This document shows positions 61,836 to 64,000 of a stretch of 64,000 bases of DNA, piece after piece. Under the pieces are notes generated by a model. That model was not told where the DNA came from, did no database searches, and worked only from the letters and a program-made list of their open reading frames with translations. The stretch comes from Dendrolimus kikuchii. Lineage: Eukaryota; Arthropoda; Insecta; Lepidoptera; Lasiocampidae. The stretch lies in assembly GCA_019925095.2 (NCBI GenBank), contig CM034407.1, positions 1,094,210 through 1,158,209 on the forward strand, written 5' to 3'. A program made the translations under genes and the position numbers. How positions within the stretch are numbered: position 1 is the stretch's first letter; each line of letters starts with the position of its first letter.

Positions 61836-62314
61836 TGGAAAAAAATTAAATTAGTTCTATTTCACTTCTTACATCTCTCTGACTCGGTTTTTATCATTTT
61901 TTTTTTCATTGTACAGAAATTCGACCTCTACAGTTTTATTGTATGTATGTATGTATGTATGTATGACGCTATTATAATTAGAATAAATTCAATTTATTAT
62001 GACTTTCATTTATATATTATATTATTTTCTAGACGTGCAAACGGTGAAATTAAAATAAATGTTTGGACGTAGTATATAGTCTATGCCCTTCTCTATGATA
62101 CAATCTATATTGTCTGTGATACTCGTCTTCATTGTTTAAATGAAATTCTTGATGTTATATTATGGACTGGATCGGTCCTATTCATATTGAGTTAAGAGTA
62201 AGTTTGAAGGCTTCTTTAAGTACCATAACAAAGCCTTCAAACGTAATATAACTCAATATAAATACACGTGTCTTTATTATTTATATAATTACAATAATTA
62301 ATGTAACAAATCTA

Positions 62315-62640
<326 letters not shown>

Positions 62641-62642
62641 AT

Positions 62643-62734
62643 GTAAATGGCGCTCTGTTCGTGCCTACCCCGCAAGGAACTGGCGTGATGTTATGTATGT
62701 ATGTATGTATGTATATATATATATATACATACAC

Positions 62735-62767
<33 letters not shown>

Positions 62768-62769
62768 AA
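62643..62769 (+). repeat. LINE tail fragment with (TGTA)n and (TA)n
   Basis: GGCGCTCTGTTCGTGCCTAC then CCCGCAAGGAACTGGCGTG and (TGTA)n: the last 50 bases of the 2588 LINE family followed by TA/CATA repeats. Confidence 0.6.
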
Positions 62770-63438
62770 TCAATTGGTGTTCGTTAGTCTCGCTAAAACT
62801 CGAGAACGGCTCGACTGATTTGGCTAATTTTGATTTTGAATTATTTGTGGAAGTCCAGGGAAGGTTTAAAAGGTGAGTAAATATGAAAAAAATGCTTGGA
62901 ATATAGTAAAAAAAAACAATTTCGCTTTCCCCTAGAAACTATTCCTACCTGTCAAACATTTGATGTTCGTCCCGTGGTTTAGAAATCAATTAAATTTAAA
63001 AGTCGTTCAGAAATCAAATCTATATATATATAAAAGAAAGTCGTGTTAGTTATATTATTTATAACTCAAGAACGGCTGTACCGAGGTTGGAACCGGTAGG
63101 TGGCGCTGAGATCGGATTCTAAAATCTTCCTAATCACCTGCACCCATTTTGGTGATTTTGTTTTTGTGTGTTTGAGTGGGTTCCCGGATGGTTTAGATTC
63201 ACAATTGGACCCGGTAGGTGGCGCTAGGATCGGGTCCTAGATTTTTATTTTTTCAGAGCAGGAGAACGTCTGCCGAGGCCGCTAGTTAAAGTTAAAAGTG
63301 GTTATTTTTTTGGGTTTGATGTTCATTCCGGTTAAGTTTTGACCACATTTTTGACTAAAGTTGAAACATTCTGTAATTATCATTTAGTTTTTTTATTTAT
63401 TGATTCTGAGGCGGTACTAAGTTTGTTGGGTCAGCTAG
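62770..63438 (+). mobile_element. Helitron (outer), carrying a nested Helitron
   Basis: Starts TCAATTGGTGTTCGTTAGTC and ends TTTGTTGGGTCAGCTAG|T, matching 14749-15048. Interrupted by 63019-63285. Confidence 0.65.
63019..63285 (+). mobile_element. Helitron nested in 62770-63438, 267 bp
   Basis: A|TCTATATATATATAAAAGAA to GTCTGCCGAGGCCGCTAG|T. Inserted between A and T of the outer element. Internal duplicated block GGTAGGTGGCGCT. Confidence 0.7.
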
Positions 63439-63693
63439 TCGAATATAAATAGACATTATGATCATAGCGCCATGGAGAGAGATAATGATTTACTGATGTA
63501 TATGAAAGTAGTTTAATGCCATATATACATATACGTACTCTAAAGTAGGTTTAACTGGATGTTTATGAATAGGGTTTATTAAAATGTTTCAAAAATACAT
63601 GGTGGTTATCGACATTGACAGCTGTCAAACTGATTTCAATAATGACGATTTATCAGAAATAATATCATGGAAGAAAATTGCACTTTAGAGTTG

Positions 63694-63833
63694 CGTAACA
63701 AGCTTGAGTTGTGTTCCGGCATTAGTGACCAGGTTCCAGTCTCCTTTAAGAGAGCAGCAGCGCATTTGTAGCCGCTTTCCATCAAGTGGGCCGTCTGTCT
63801 GTCTCCTGAACTCCTGCAAAAAAAAAAAAAAGA
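63694..63833 (+). repeat. 305-bp SINE-like family, rearranged copy
   Basis: AACAAGCTTGAGTTGTGTTCC ... GCATTTGTAG joins directly to CCGCTTTCCATCAAGTGG, an internal deletion of about 40 bases. Ends in an A-run. (First words: AAGCTTGAGTTGTGTTCCGG.). Confidence 0.6.
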
Positions 63834-63849
63834 AATATACGAACCGGTA

Positions 63850-64000
63850 CATTTATCCCGTACAAAATCCATTTGTACTGATGCGGTACAAAATCTAAAA
63901 AAGTAATGCTTCAAATATTGTGTCGCGCAACTACTCAATGTACTACTCCGCCTCAAATGTAAGAGGAAGGACAGAACGAGGCTTATGCTACAACAGTACA
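63850..64000. mobile_element. MITE of the 9155 family, cut by the window end
   Basis: CATTTATCCCGTACAAAATC then TTTGTACTGATGCGGTAC, parallel to 9155-9290 with mismatches. The right inverted repeat lies outside the window. Confidence 0.55.

Overview
The window is eukaryotic nuclear DNA, AT-rich and dominated by transposable elements. Genes have short exons with GT-AG introns, there are no operons, and the repeat spectrum fits a moth or butterfly (Lepidoptera): R1-like, R4/Dong-like and I-clade LINEs, Helitrons with TC...CTAG ends, a tRNA-derived SINE, Penelope-like elements, mariner, pogo and hAT relics. Species cannot be named from the sequence alone.

Two host genes can be supported, both on the + strand. 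(1) A small gene at 17341-20261 (two coding exons) would encode a secreted protein of about 139 residues that I do not recognise. (2) The main gene, 26492-59727, is the complete coding region of NUB1 (NEDD8 ultimate buster 1). It has 13 coding exons, every junction is GT-AG with matching phase, and the product is 603 aa with a ubiquitin-like domain, a helical middle, three UBA domains and a basic/acidic C-terminal tail. Its 1.8 kb of coding sequence is spread over 33 kb because most introns are filled with mobile DNA.

Layout. 1-17 kb: gene-poor repeat mosaic (R1-like LINE 3' ends, SINE-like retroposons, mariner relic, Helitrons, MITEs). 17.3-20.3 kb: secreted-protein gene, its intron holding two Helitrons and two retroposons. 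22065-26416: a nearly full-length but dead I-clade LINE whose 12-bp target duplication lies 63 bp before the NUB1 start codon, so it split the NUB1 promoter/5'UTR. 26.5-59.9 kb: NUB1. Intron 6 carries a pogo-like DNA transposon (36691-43149) that contains an R1-like LINE tail, and from that junction grew a 35-copy, 167-bp satellite (37057-42901). Introns 6, 8 and 9 hold Penelope-like elements with 12-bp target duplications and a hammerhead-ribozyme fold. Intron 11 holds a 5'-truncated R4/Dong-like LINE with a long open reading frame. 60-64 kb: more Helitrons, microsatellites and SINE-like copies.

The most interesting points are: the hammerhead motif with an apparent swap of the core 3-8 base pair; birth of a satellite from a nested-transposon junction, with a nine-unit higher-order duplication; repeated retroposon insertion at one identical target site, seen in two families; and a LINE placed directly in front of the NUB1 start codon. 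All calls come from reading the sequence by eye; no database search was possible.
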